Shown here in pieces: positions 9,073 through 18,974 of a DNA stretch of 64,000 nt (position 1 is the stretch's first letter; the number at the start of each line of letters is the position of its first letter). The notes under the pieces are model-generated. The model saw only the letters and a program-made list of their open reading frames with translations. It was not told the origin of the DNA and searched no databases. The stretch is from an uncultured Aquimarina sp. (lineage in GTDB: Bacteria > Bacteroidota > Bacteroidia > Flavobacteriales > Flavobacteriaceae), in the NCBI GenBank assembly GCA_947502885.1, contig CANNBP010000001.1, positions 372,001-436,000 of the forward strand, read 5' to 3'. A program made the position numbers and the translations under genes.

Positions 9073-12000
9073 TTATTGTTTCATAATTCTAATAACTTGA
9101 CTACTCGTACTTGTTTCAATTTTCATAAAATAACTTCCTGAGTGTTTTATTTTATTACTTAAAATAATTTGACCAGGGTTACTTGTATATTCTTGTTCAA
9201 CTAGCATTTTTCCGGTTACATCATAAACTTTAAGAGTAATAATATCTCCTTCTATTTCTGTAACATCTACTCTTACAGTATTCACAAAAGGATTTGGAAA
9301 AACAATTAAATTAGCTTCTTCAAAAGTTACAGATTTCCCTGTAGATCTCGTAGTAACTAAGCCTTGTCCAGCAGTAGTATTATATGCATAATCTAGTATT
9401 GTATATGACAATCCGTCTGCCGCTACAGTAGCATAAAACCATCCATAATGGGTAGCTCCATTAATCTTGAAACTAAATCCAATATATCCTGAATTACCAT
9501 TCCATGCAGTATGTGTAGAAGAAGCAATAATAAAACTATTTGAGTTCGACGTAAAGTTACTAGAAGGTCCTACCTCTACTCCTTCAGCAATCATTGTTGC
9601 ATTTGCCGTTGCTCCTTCGGTAACAAAATCTTTTCCATAATTAACTAATCTTAATGTATTACTAGAAAACCATGCTCCGAAACCATCATCATCTCCAACT
9701 TCAATTCTAAAGAAGTTCCAAGTACTTGATGAATTTGTAGTTTCATCAGCCATATCAACATATACAACCGTACCACTATTCGAACATGGAGTACAAGAAG
9801 TACCTCCACAATCCACACCAGTTTCATCTCCATTCTGAATGTTATCAGAACATGTAGGGGCTACCGTACAAGGAGTACAAGAAGTACCTCCACAATCTAC
9901 ACCAGTTTCATCTCCATTTTGAATATTATCAGAACATGTAGGAGTAGGTGTTGTTCCTCCAGATATTACCACAGTGTAGTCTTCTACTTCATCTCCTTCA
10001 GTAACTCCACAAGGTGATGGGTTACTCCACCATCTATATCTTACACGTAGTCTAGTTGCTCCATCTTGAGCATCATTAGGCACTACAACAGTTGCAGTAC
10101 CAGATCCTACACCTTTTGGTTTCATTAGAACTTCTTCTCCTGCATCTTCAAAATCTCCATCTTGATTCCAATCAATCCAACCACCAACAACATTAGAGCT
10201 CCAACCTGAGCTTATATTTCCTGGAATAACTGTTAGAGTAACTGATTGACCTTTGGTAACATTAGTACTTTGAGATCTAAAATCTGAGTAAGCACTATTT
10301 TGACTCGTATTTAAAATCGAACCAAAACTCACTTCTGCAATATAGTTAGAAGCTTGTTGACCAGCCTCACAGTATGTAACTGTTGTTTGACATGGAGTAC
10401 AAGAAGTACCACCACAATCTACACCAGTTTCATCTCCATTCTGAATATTATCAGAACATGTAGGGGTTACTGTACAAGGAGTACAAGAAGTACCACCACA
10501 ATCTACACCAGTTTCATCTCCATTCTGAATGTTGTCTGAACATGTAGGGGTTGGAGTTGTCCCTCCTATAACTACTGTATAATCTTCTACTTCTCCTAAA
10601 TAAGTATCTGCACCACAAGGTGTAATCTTATTCTCATTTCCATATCCTATACGTACTCTCATTCGTACTGATGCCGAAGTAGCTGTCGCTGGCACAACAA
10701 CATTTGTAGTATACGTACCAGAACCATATTTAGAAAACACTTTTTCACCAGCATCTTCAAAATCTTTATCATTATTCCAATCAATCCATGCACCAACTGC
10801 ATTTCCTGCCCAGCTATAGTTATTAATCCCAATTGTTAAAGCTACAGTAGCTCCTTTGGCAACTGTCGTAGAAATATTTGTATGATTAACATATGTATTA
10901 TCTCCCGAAGTAGTGTTGTTAATATCCCCGAAAGTTACATTTGTGATATTTAATCCTGTTCCAGCATTTGAAGCATCACAGTACGCTGTTGATGTTTGAC
11001 AAGGTGTACAAGAAGTACCACCACAATCTACACCAGTTTCATCTCCGTTTTGAATATTATCAGAACAAGTTGGAGATGGTGTAGTAGTATCTAAGTCTTT
11101 TTGACCAGCTTTAATAGATCCACTTGGTGTTGTATTATATGCATAGTCTAACAATTTATAAGATGTACCATCTGCAGCAACTTCAATTCTAAACCATCCA
11201 TAATTTACTTCTCCAGGATACATTTGCATTTGAAAACCTATATATGCTGTTTTTCCATCCCAAACAGTATAATTAGCATCTCTAATAATATGAAGATCTG
11301 GATGCACACCACCATTAACCCAATTACTATTTTCTGAAATCAATTCATCTGCCTGAATTAATGTAGGATTCTTTGTTCCCGTTTCACATACTAACGCTCT
11401 TTTATACATTTCTAACTCAAGATCTCCATTATCATAAAATACTCCAGTCCAATTTTGGTTAACCCCTGCATAAATAGCAAATTTCTTCCAAGTATTAGTT
11501 GAGCTTGCCTCGTAATCATCATTATTTACATAAACAATCTTAAACGGATTATAGAATCTAAAATCGAACATTACTTTGTCAGAATTTAGACTCGCTGTTC
11601 CTCCTGTAATAGCAGCATTTTTGAACGTAATACTCTTACCTAATACATTATCGGCATAAGCATGATTCGCTACTTGTCCACTAAATCTAACATTAAGCTT
11701 AGTATTACTAACTACTGTAATTGCAGCAGAAAGACCTGCTGGTAAATCAGTTGTAAAGTGTGTTCCTTCTGTCATTGCACCAGAACTTAACGCAAATGTT
11801 GCGTCCTGTATTGAGATTTCGTAATCCTTATCAATGATACTACCATCATTAGCTCTTGATTCAAAAATTTCTCTAAATTTCATTGCTACAACACCTTGGG
11901 TAAGATTTACTCCGGTAGCAGTTAAGTTAGCCGCTTGCCATAATGGTTTTCTTGCAGCATGTTCTAAACCAACTTTCATTCTAGCAACCTGTCCTGCTGT

Positions 12001-12906
12001 AAACATTTTAGAACACCCTTGAGATGCTTCATATCCCATATAGTTCTCATAATTCACCAGATTACCACATTCTGTAGCACCCACTGTACATCCTAAATTA
12101 TCAGGGTCAGTATCTTCTTTTGGTGTATCATCAACATAATCACCATTAGCATCATCACAACCAGTACCATTAAATGTATGATACAAATTCATAAAATGTC
12201 CAAATTCATGTGTAAACTGTGCAAATTCTGGGTTACTTGTATAGTTATCAAAAAGGTATTGACCATTATACACCATACGTGCTCTTTTTGCATCAGAATC
12301 TGCCGTATCAGGAAGCCATGCTATACCTGAATTTGTAGATTTTCCGTCATCTTTAAAATCAGCTTGGATATAAATATTCATATATTTATAGTTGTCCCAA
12401 GCATATTCTGCTACTTTACCAGCATAATATGATCCATTTAGACCGAAACCAGTTTGATCTTCATAAAATACTACACCAGATGTACTTGCACCGTTTGGAT
12501 CAAGCTTTGCTAACTTAAAAGTTACATCTATTGACGACTTTATATCTTCGAATGCAGGATCTACCGTACTATAATCGGCATTTAGGCCCTGAAAATTCTC
12601 ATTCACTATATCAATTGCGTGCTTAACTTTATCATAAGTCACGGTTTTGCCCCATTGCGTTTCACCAAATACGTGAACTACAACGGGTATTGTCCAAGAA
12701 GTCACCGAAGAACGGGAGCTTCTATTCGCCTTTACTTGAGCGGCAGTATATTGTTCAAATGCATCTCTTGCGGCTTTTGCAGCAGGATTATTATCAAAAT
12801 ACTCTTGTTGAGCTTCTCCTGACAAACATATTGGTTTATCCTGACTAAAAAGCATAGGAATATAACCACACAAGAGAAGTGTTAGAATAATCGTTTTTAA
12901 TCTCAT
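9073..12906 (-). CDS. Secreted M43-type metalloprotease with GEVED domains, DCGG cysteine repeats and T9SS tail (1277 aa)
   Basis: Signal peptide 1-21 (ends MLFSQ). The M43-like domain begins near SWTIPVVVHVF (about 70-80). The zinc site is HEFGHFMNLYH at residues 233-243, with Asn where metzincins usually have Gly; a Met-turn candidate lies in NYMGYE. Beta-rich regions follow, then two GEVED domains (GEVEDYTVVI). Five copies of a Cys motif of about 24 residues (SDNIQNGDETGVDCGG then two CxxC-like cysteines) lie between and around them. A module of about 150 residues (WNFFRIEVGDDDGF ... TILDYAYNTTAGQGL) precedes the T9SS sorting domain (FPNPFVNTVRV). The terminal module also occurs in the protease at 45655-50082. 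Predicted role: T9SS-exported extracellular protease. It is transcribed away from the symporter, with a terminator directly behind it. Confidence 0.92.
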   Translation of the reverse strand: MRLKTIILTLLLCGYIPMLFSQDKPICLSGEAQQEYFDNNPAAKAARDAFEQYTAAQVKANRSSRSSVTSWTIPVVVHVFGETQWGKTVTYDKVKHAIDIVNENFQGLNADYSTVDPAFEDIKSSIDVTFKLAKLDPNGASTSGVVFYEDQTGFGLNGSYYAGKVAEYAWDNYKYMNIYIQADFKDDGKSTNSGIAWLPDTADSDAKRARMVYNGQYLFDNYTSNPEFAQFTHEFGHFMNLYHTFNGTGCDDANGDYVDDTPKEDTDPDNLGCTVGATECGNLVNYENYMGYEASQGCSKMFTAGQVARMKVGLEHAARKPLWQAANLTATGVNLTQGVVAMKFREIFESRANDGSIIDKDYEISIQDATFALSSGAMTEGTHFTTDLPAGLSAAITVVSNTKLNVRFSGQVANHAYADNVLGKSITFKNAAITGGTASLNSDKVMFDFRFYNPFKIVYVNNDDYEASSTNTWKKFAIYAGVNQNWTGVFYDNGDLELEMYKRALVCETGTKNPTLIQADELISENSNWVNGGVHPDLHIIRDANYTVWDGKTAYIGFQMQMYPGEVNYGWFRIEVAADGTSYKLLDYAYNTTPSGSIKAGQKDLDTTTPSPTCSDNIQNGDETGVDCGGTSCTPCQTSTAYCDASNAGTGLNITNVTFGDINNTTSGDNTYVNHTNISTTVAKGATVALTIGINNYSWAGNAVGAWIDWNNDKDFEDAGEKVFSKYGSGTYTTNVVVPATATSASVRMRVRIGYGNENKITPCGADTYLGEVEDYTVVIGGTTPTPTCSDNIQNGDETGVDCGGTSCTPCTVTPTCSDNIQNGDETGVDCGGTSCTPCQTTVTYCEAGQQASNYIAEVSFGSILNTSQNSAYSDFRSQSTNVTKGQSVTLTVIPGNISSGWSSNVVGGWIDWNQDGDFEDAGEEVLMKPKGVGSGTATVVVPNDAQDGATRLRVRYRWWSNPSPCGVTEGDEVEDYTVVISGGTTPTPTCSDNIQNGDETGVDCGGTSCTPCTVAPTCSDNIQNGDETGVDCGGTSCTPCSNSGTVVYVDMADETTNSSSTWNFFRIEVGDDDGFGAWFSSNTLRLVNYGKDFVTEGATANATMIAEGVEVGPSSNFTSNSNSFIIASSTHTAWNGNSGYIGFSFKINGATHYGWFYATVAADGLSYTILDYAYNTTAGQGLVTTRSTGKSVTFEEANLIVFPNPFVNTVRVDVTEIEGDIITLKVYDVTGKMLVEQEYTSNPGQIILSNKIKHSGSYFMKIETSTSSQVIRIMKQ
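9783..11073 (-). repeat. Five dispersed approximately 75-bp repeats encoding the DCGG cysteine motif
   Basis: Near-identical DNA copies lie at about 9784-9858, 9868-9943, 10390-10463, 10472-10549 and 10999-11073. They form two close pairs plus a single. Each encodes the same segment with four cysteines and the core IQNGDETGVDCGG. The pairs are separated by GEVED domains. Confidence 0.85.
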
Positions 12907-13775
12907 TGTTATTCAATTTGGGGTTAAAAAGTAAAAATGTAGTCCTGACACAGGTTATTCTACACAGCATCATCAATGAACCTATATCAATCTATAATGA
13001 AGTTTCGGGGTCTTTTAAAATTCGAGTTAAACTGTTAGGTTATTCGAATAATTTGGAAAGCCGTCTGATTTGAACTTCTGAAATCAGATCTAACTTTTTT
13101 GGAGTTAGGTAATTTTTCCTTTCACTTGTGATTGTTTAGATATTAATTAAAACTTAAAAGGACTTTCCTCCTAAGTGATTAATTTTATCAATGATTTTTT
13201 GATAGATTGATTTTGAAATAAATCCAACACAAGAATCGATCATTTCAGTCACTTTACTCAATTGAGCCAACTAACTAAAATGTTAAATTCTTACAAAATA
13301 ATTACTCAACAAATCTATAAACCATATTAAAATTACGTTAATACCGTCAAATATATTTATATTATTTAAGTTTTATTGATACAATATTATCAATATAATA
13401 ATCAAAAGTTAACATATCGCAACAAAACACTATATTAAACTATGCAGAAATGCATTTTGACGATACTAAAGTTTAAATTATATATTTTTGTAATAATTTA
13501 ACAAACTTTTGAAAGATTTGGTCTACAAAAATAATTTAGAAAGACTACAGAAATTAAGACACCTATTGATATCCTTATAATTCTATACTTTACAATTTCA
13601 TATTTTGAAGAAAGAACAACTTATACTTTTGATATCATAATCCACATTCTAAACTATTTGTTTTAGGTTGAAAACAAAACAAACGTATAGCATAGAATGA
13701 CTAACTCGATATATATAGAATTCGTGTCTTATTTTTTTTTAAGAAAGGAAAAAAGCTGATTAGTCTAGTCTATAT
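12907..13775. other. 869-bp AT-rich intergenic region
   Basis: No gene is supported on either strand. An 8-bp inverted repeat (tctgattt / aaatcaga, 13064-13088, 9-nt spacer) lies about 160 bp upstream of the 1277-aa protease start. A T tract is at about 13731-13740, near the symporter 3' end, but without a clear hairpin. The remainder is very AT-rich and probably holds the protease promoter. Confidence 0.5.
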
Positions 13776-15098
13776 TTAATCCTTGTAATTATCATCCCAA
13801 TTTTTGACTTTAGGATCTCCTAATTTACCTACAGACTTTGCTACCAACATAGAAACTGTTGCATCACCTGTAACATTTATGGTTGTTCTTAACATATCTA
13901 AAGGGCGATCAACGGCAAAAATAAGAGCTAAACCTATTGGCAATTTATCTGAAGGAAAACCTATAGCTTCCAAAACAATTACTAACATAACCATTCCTGC
14001 TCCAGGAACAGCTGCAGAACCTATTGACGCCAATAAAGCTGTTAGCACAATTGTAATTTGGTTACTAAAAGTCAATCCTTCTGGCCAAAGTACTTGCATT
14101 ATAAAAACAGAGGCTACGGCTTGGTACAAACTAGTTCCATCCATATTTATAGTTGCTCCTACAGGTAAAACAAAACTAGACACTTCTTTATCAACTCCTA
14201 TATGCTCTTCTACCCTTTCCATAGTCACAGGTAATGTGGCCGCACTTGAGCTTGTAGAAAAAGCAAGTAATTGTGCAGGGCTTATTTGTTTTAAAAACCA
14301 CAATGGAGATTTTTTGGTTAACACAGCCACCAAAATGCAGTAAAAAACAATCATCAATGCCAAACCAAATATAACAACCCCAGCATATCTTAATAAGGCG
14401 AGTAAAATATCAGGATCATCAGACGTAACAACAACATTTGCCAATAATGCAAAAACCGCAAATGGCGCTGTTAACATTATTAAATCTACCATTTTTAGAA
14501 CTACATCGTTAAGACTATCAAAAAACTTTTTTAAAGGTTCTGATTCCGATGGTTTGATTAATAACATACTTATTCCCAAAAAGATTGCGAAAAAGATAAC
14601 CTGTAGCATCATTTTATTGTTACTCATTGCCTTAATAGCATTTTGAGGAACCATATCAACAACAAACTGTAAAGGGCCACTTTCTTTTTGTCTAGATGCT
14701 TCTGCTATACGTTCAGATATCTTTGCATTTCCGGCATACTCTGTTGTTAATTTTGCAATAGTTTCTTGAGTAATTCCATTTCCTGGTTTGAAAGTATTTA
14801 CCAAAACTAACCCAATTGTAATTGCTATTACTGTAGTCAGTATATAGATAATAATAGTACGTCCGCCAATTTGTTTGAACTTAGAAATATCCTTTAAATC
14901 CGAAATCCCTTTAATAAGAGAAGCCAAAATAAGTGGTACAGCGATTAATTTTAAAAGATTTACGAAAATAGTCCCTAAAGGAGCAATCCAATCTCCTGTA
15001 AACCCTTTTCCCCAAGAAAATGAAGTCATTAAAAATCCGAATAATATCCCCAATACCATTCCGATCATAATTTGCCAATGTAGTGCTATTTTTTTCAT
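13776..15098 (-). CDS. Dicarboxylate/amino-acid:cation symporter (DAACS family)
   Basis: 440 residues, the usual size for GltP/DctA-type sodium- or proton-coupled carriers in the inner membrane. Visible family hallmarks are the serine-rich hairpin SSSAATLPVTM, the unwound helix segment INMDGTSLYQ and the substrate/cation motif DRPLDMLRTTINVTGDA. Multiple hydrophobic helices run throughout, starting with HWQIMIGMVLGILFG. The substrate (aspartate, glutamate, or C4-dicarboxylates) cannot be told from the sequence. The gene follows the FAD protein on the same strand after 71 bp, so the two could share a transcript. No clear terminator is seen behind it. The ATG at 15098 gives a typical start (MKKIALHW). 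Confidence 0.93.
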   Translation of the reverse strand: MKKIALHWQIMIGMVLGILFGFLMTSFSWGKGFTGDWIAPLGTIFVNLLKLIAVPLILASLIKGISDLKDISKFKQIGGRTIIIYILTTVIAITIGLVLVNTFKPGNGITQETIAKLTTEYAGNAKISERIAEASRQKESGPLQFVVDMVPQNAIKAMSNNKMMLQVIFFAIFLGISMLLIKPSESEPLKKFFDSLNDVVLKMVDLIMLTAPFAVFALLANVVVTSDDPDILLALLRYAGVVIFGLALMIVFYCILVAVLTKKSPLWFLKQISPAQLLAFSTSSSAATLPVTMERVEEHIGVDKEVSSFVLPVGATINMDGTSLYQAVASVFIMQVLWPEGLTFSNQITIVLTALLASIGSAAVPGAGMVMLVIVLEAIGFPSDKLPIGLALIFAVDRPLDMLRTTINVTGDATVSMLVAKSVGKLGDPKVKNWDDNYKD

Positions 15099-15169
15099 GT
15101 ATCTCTTTTAATTATTCATCAAACCGGCTCGAAGATATAAATAAAAAACGGTATAAAAATCATAAAATA

Positions 15170-16735
15170 TCAAACAGTCTTTATCGAAGTTGCACATGCT
15201 TGAGCGCATTTTTCTCCATCAATTGCTGCAGAAATTATTCCCCCGGCATATCCCGCACCTTCTCCACAGGGATACAATCCTTTGATTTGAACATGCTCTA
15301 ATGTTTTATAATCCCTAGGAATACGAACTGGAGATGAAGTTCTAGACTCTGGAGCATGAACTACAGCATCATTGGTTAGATATCCACGCATACTTTTTCC
15401 AAATTCCTTAAAACCATTTTGCAAAGTGTTATGAATAAATTTTGGAAAAACCATTTTCATATCCGCAGAGGTTAACCCTGGTTTATACGAAGTTTCAGGA
15501 AGATCAATTGAGGTTTTTCCATTAACCATATCTATTAATCTTTGTGCAGGAGCACGTTGTGTTTCTCCTCCAACACTCCACGCTTGTTGTTCTATACTCT
15601 TTTGAAAATACATTGCTGCCAAAGGTCCATACTTTGAGAACTCTTTAAAATCTTCATTCCTCAATTCTATTACAATACCACTATTTGCTGTAGGTTGATC
15701 TCTTTTTGAAGGAGACCATCCATTGGTTACAACTTCTCCTGGACTAGTTGCACATGGGGCAATTACACCTCCGGGACACATACAAAAAGAGTACATTCCT
15801 CTTCCTCCTACTTGTTTTACTATGCTATATGGTGATGGTGGTAAATATGGACTTCTAGTATCACAAGAATATTGAATTTTATCAATTAATTGCTGTGGGT
15901 GTTCAACACGTACTCCCAGAGCAAATGGTTTAGCTTCAATAGATATGTTCTTTTTATATAAAAGTTCAAAAACATCCCGTGCTGAATGACCTGTAGCCAA
16001 AATTACTTTATTAACGGCTATTACCGTTCCATCAAATAATCTCACCCCTTTGATTTCTGAATTTTTTATTAGTAAATCAACAACGCGACTTTCAAAAATA
16101 ACTTTACCACCATGTTCTATGATTTTATTTCTAATTGCAGCAATAATTCCAGGTAACTTATTTGTTCCAATATGTGGATGTGCCTCTACAAGAATCTGAT
16201 CCGTTGCTCCAAACGCAACCAATAATTCTAATATTCGATTTACGTCTCCTCTTTTTTTTGATCGCGTATAAAGTTTACCATCACTATATGTTCCTGCACC
16301 ACCTTCTCCAAAACAATAGTTAGAGTCTTCGTTAACCAAGTGATCCCTATTTATCGCTTTAAGATCCCTTCGACGGGCTTGTACATCTTTGCCTCTTTCT
16401 AAAACAATGGGTTTATACCCTAACTCAATACATTTTAAAGCTGCAAAAAGACCTGCTGGTCCAGCACCAATAATAACAATTTCTGATGAGACATTTGAAA
16501 CATCTGGGTATTCTGGCAATTTAATAGAGTGCTCTATAAATTTTTCATTCACAAACACCTTTACTTTTAAATTTACCTTAATGTTCTTTTGGCGAGCATC
16601 GATTGATTTCTTAAGAATTTGAATGTGTTCTATTTCATTTTTTGGAATATCATTATGATCTGCTACATTATCCCTGAGTAAATCTGGTTTTGCAGCAACT
16701 TCTGGAGAAACCTGGATGGTAAATTCGTATTGCAA
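15170..16735 (-). CDS. FAD-dependent dehydrogenase of the COG2509 type
   Basis: 521 residues. A short alpha/beta N-terminal region (1-80) precedes a Rossmann dinucleotide site, IVIIGAGPAGLFAAL, with the glycines at residues 90-95. LERGKDVQARRRD and the block GEGGAGTYSDGKL, typical of this uncharacterised FAD-dependent family, follow. The C-terminus carries the second FAD-contacting motif YPCGEGAGYAGGI. The enzyme is expected to be cytosolic; its substrate is not known for the family and I do not assign one. It is divergent from the beta-barrel gene at 16885 and may be co-transcribed with the symporter downstream. Confidence 0.88.
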   Translation of the reverse strand: MQYEFTIQVSPEVAAKPDLLRDNVADHNDIPKNEIEHIQILKKSIDARQKNIKVNLKVKVFVNEKFIEHSIKLPEYPDVSNVSSEIVIIGAGPAGLFAALKCIELGYKPIVLERGKDVQARRRDLKAINRDHLVNEDSNYCFGEGGAGTYSDGKLYTRSKKRGDVNRILELLVAFGATDQILVEAHPHIGTNKLPGIIAAIRNKIIEHGGKVIFESRVVDLLIKNSEIKGVRLFDGTVIAVNKVILATGHSARDVFELLYKKNISIEAKPFALGVRVEHPQQLIDKIQYSCDTRSPYLPPSPYSIVKQVGGRGMYSFCMCPGGVIAPCATSPGEVVTNGWSPSKRDQPTANSGIVIELRNEDFKEFSKYGPLAAMYFQKSIEQQAWSVGGETQRAPAQRLIDMVNGKTSIDLPETSYKPGLTSADMKMVFPKFIHNTLQNGFKEFGKSMRGYLTNDAVVHAPESRTSSPVRIPRDYKTLEHVQIKGLYPCGEGAGYAGGIISAAIDGEKCAQACATSIKTV

Positions 16736-16849
16736 GGTTACTTTTTATTTAGAATTGATGGCGAATATACAACATTCTTATGTTTCAAAATATCATCATA
16801 AAATTCCTTATTACTAGTTAAATTAACCTTTTATTAAGTATTAAGTTCC

Positions 16850-16857
16850 TATATTTG
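16850..16857 (+). promoter_or_regulatory. Bacteroidota-type -7 element (TAnnTTTG)
   Basis: The sequence tatatttg fits the TAnnTTTG element of the Bacteroidota housekeeping sigma factor and lies 27 bp before the ATG at 16885. No good -33 TTTG is visible, so this is tentative. Confidence 0.45.
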
Positions 16858-16884
16858 ACTCCAACAAACCTAAAATTTACAATT

Positions 16885-17403
16885 ATGAAAAAGCTTTTTT
16901 TAGTAGCAATTGCGGTAATCGGTTTTTCAGTATCCTCTCATGCCCAAGACATTAAATTTGGTTTTAAAGGTGGAGTTAATTTCTCAAAATATACAGGAAA
17001 TGATTCTCTTAAAGATTTAGACGGAAGAACAGGTTATCATATCGGTGCTGTAGCTCAAGTAAGTTTGCTTGAAACTATTGCATTACAGCCAGAGATTTTA
17101 TATTCAGCTCAAGGTATTAAAGACGTAGACATCGACTATGTAAATGTTCCTGTTTTACTTAAGTATAAATTTGCTAAGGTTTTGAGTATTGAGGCTGGAC
17201 CTCAGTTTGGCTTTGTTGTTAACGAAGGTAATGATCTAGTAGATCCCGAAGGATTTGATTTTAGTGGAGCTGTAGGTGCTGGTGTAGAATTTGGATCATT
17301 TTTTGGCCAGCTAAGATATAATATTGGTTTTTCAGAGATTTATAAGGATGGAGATGCAAAAAATGCAAACTTCCAAATTTCTGTTGGGTATTATATTTTT
17401 TAG
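16885..17403 (+). CDS. Small outer-membrane beta-barrel protein, PorT-like
   Basis: 172 residues. Signal peptide MKKLFLVAIAVIGFSVSSHAQ, then alternating hydrophobic strands typical of the OMP_b-brl_2 (PorT-like) family: IKFGFKGGVNFSKY, GYHIGAVAQVSL, IALQPEILYSAQG, VNVPVLLKYKF, LSIEAGPQFGFVV. It ends in an aromatic residue (YYIF), as expected for BAM substrates. I moved the start from an upstream TTG to the ATG at 16885, which begins the signal peptide directly and follows a promoter-like motif. It is a single-gene unit with a terminator behind. Its specific role is unknown; the family includes general porin-like and assembly proteins. Confidence 0.88.
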   Translation: MKKLFLVAIAVIGFSVSSHAQDIKFGFKGGVNFSKYTGNDSLKDLDGRTGYHIGAVAQVSLLETIALQPEILYSAQGIKDVDIDYVNVPVLLKYKFAKVLSIEAGPQFGFVVNEGNDLVDPEGFDFSGAVGAGVEFGSFFGQLRYNIGFSEIYKDGDAKNANFQISVGYYIF

Positions 17404-17433
17404 TAAAACCAACATAATAACATTAGGATAATT

Positions 17434-17462
17434 AAAAGGCAGAAGCTAAACTTCTGCCTTTT
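17434..17462. terminator. Bidirectional intrinsic terminator
   Basis: A 12-bp perfect stem aaaaggcagaag / cttctgcctttt with a 5-nt loop lies between the convergent beta-barrel gene and the DEAD-box helicase gene. A/T flanks on both sides allow use in both directions. Confidence 0.9.
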
Positions 17463-17511
17463 CTATTTATGTTTGAAAATTATACTCATCTCTTACATCT
17501 CCTAAAGAGTT

Positions 17512-18747
17512 TCATCTTTTAGATGATCGCTTATAATTTCTTGTATTTCTTTTAGATTTAGGCTTTCGACTATTTTTTTGATTAGCACTCGTTCGAGCAT
17601 TATTAGAAGCTGTCATAGTGGGTTCAAATCCATCTACAATTTCACTTTTTAGCTGTTCTCCTATTAACTTTTCAATTCCTTTTACATAAGTCATTTCTTC
17701 TTGACTTACTAATGATATGGCTTCACCACTTGCTCCTGCCCTACCTGTTCTTCCTATTCTATGAACATAATCTTCTGATACATTGGGTAGTTCAAAGTTC
17801 ACAACATGTGGTAGTAATGGTATATCCAACCCCCTAGCAGCTATGTCAGTTGCAACTAAAACTCTAACACTTCCATCTTTAAAACCTTTAAGAGCTTTTG
17901 TTCTAGCACCTTGACTCTTATTACCATGAATGGCGGCGGCCGTAATATCACTAGCAACCATTTTTTTGCTTAATCGATTGGCTCCGTGCTTTGTTCTTGT
18001 AAATACTAATACTTGTTTCCAGTTACCTTCCGAAATGAGTTTTATAATTAATTCGCTTTTTTTCTTTTGATCAACACGGTAAATTTTTTGATTAACTTTT
18101 TCTGCAGTAGTATTTTCGGGAGTAGCCTCTACACTTACTGGGTTTTTTAGAATCTTATTGGCTAATTTTTTAATCTCTTTTGAAAATGTTGCAGAAAAAA
18201 GTAGGTTTTGTCTTTTTATTGGAAGGACACTTAGAATTTTATTAAGATCTCTTTGAAAACCCATATCCAGCATACGATCTGCTTCATCCAAAACTAATAT
18301 TTCTACAGTTTTTAAGGATAAAGCCTTTTGATTATGTAAATCCAATAATCGACCAGGTGTTGCTACTAGTATATCTACTCCATTTTTAAGTGCTCGTATT
18401 TGAGGGTTAGCATTAACTCCACCAAATATTACCATTGATCGCAAGTCTTCAAATTCGCTATATGCAATAACATTATCTTGTATTTGCGCAGCTAATTCTC
18501 TTGTTGGGGTTAATATCAGAGCTCGAATAGGCCTTCTCCTATATTTCTGACCATGCGATAAAATCTGCAATAGAGGCAGTGTAAAACCTGCAGTTTTACC
18601 CGTTCCTGTTTGTGCCGATGCAAGTACATCTTTCTTTTCTAAAATTGCTGGTATTGCTTTTTCTTGAATAAGTGAAGGTTTTGAATACCCCTTTTTATCA
18701 ATAGCCTTAAGAAGGCTATCAGATAAACCTAGTTTTTTAAATGACAT
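17512..18747 (-). CDS. DEAD-box ATP-dependent RNA helicase (RhlE-like)
   Basis: 411 residues from the ATG at 18747. All helicase motifs are visible in order: Q-motif region (MSFKKLGLS ... [13 protein letters not shown]), Walker [23 protein letters not shown], the DEAD box [15 protein letters not shown] in LLFSATFS, and in the second RecA domain [12 protein letters not shown] and [10 protein letters not shown]. The C-terminus is a short Lys/Arg-rich tail. By family it unwinds RNA duplexes during ribosome assembly or RNA decay. A longer frame reaches 18834, but its extra 29 residues lack homology features and the internal MSFKKLGL start is classical for the family. Confidence 0.94.
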   Translation of the reverse strand: MSFKKLGLSDSLLKAIDKKGYSKPSLIQEKAIPAILEKKDVLASAQTGTGKTAGFTLPLLQILSHGQKYRRRPIRALILTPTRELAAQIQDNVIAYSEFEDLRSMVIFGGVNANPQIRALKNGVDILVATPGRLLDLHNQKALSLKTVEILVLDEADRMLDMGFQRDLNKILSVLPIKRQNLLFSATFSKEIKKLANKILKNPVSVEATPENTTAEKVNQKIYRVDQKKKSELIIKLISEGNWKQVLVFTRTKHGANRLSKKMVASDITAAAIHGNKSQGARTKALKGFKDGSVRVLVATDIAARGLDIPLLPHVVNFELPNVSEDYVHRIGRTGRAGASGEAISLVSQEEMTYVKGIEKLIGEQLKSEIVDGFEPTMTASNNARTSANQKNSRKPKSKRNTRNYKRSSKR

Positions 18748-18974
18748 ATATGTTATTTGAGAAACAACAATATATATGCGACATGCCATTTCTATAATAG
18801 CTGGCAAATGTACACTTAATTTTAATGATATCACTTTTAAAAACCATTGATCCTAGTGTTTAAATGATGAGAATAAGTTTTATACTACCAAAAACATTAA
18901 AAATTCGTTCTTCCCAAAACCTTCTTTCTCAAATCTTATAGTATATTTACACAATCAAAGAATTAATACAAGGA

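Noticed and set aside
13804..14343. 179-codon open frame on the plus strand
   Set aside because: It lies antisense to the symporter gene, whose DAACS motifs are unmistakable, and its translation shows no family features.
18748..18834. Longer N-terminus for the DEAD-box helicase
   Set aside because: The extra 29 residues show no Q-motif context. The MSFKKLGL start at 18747 fits the family.
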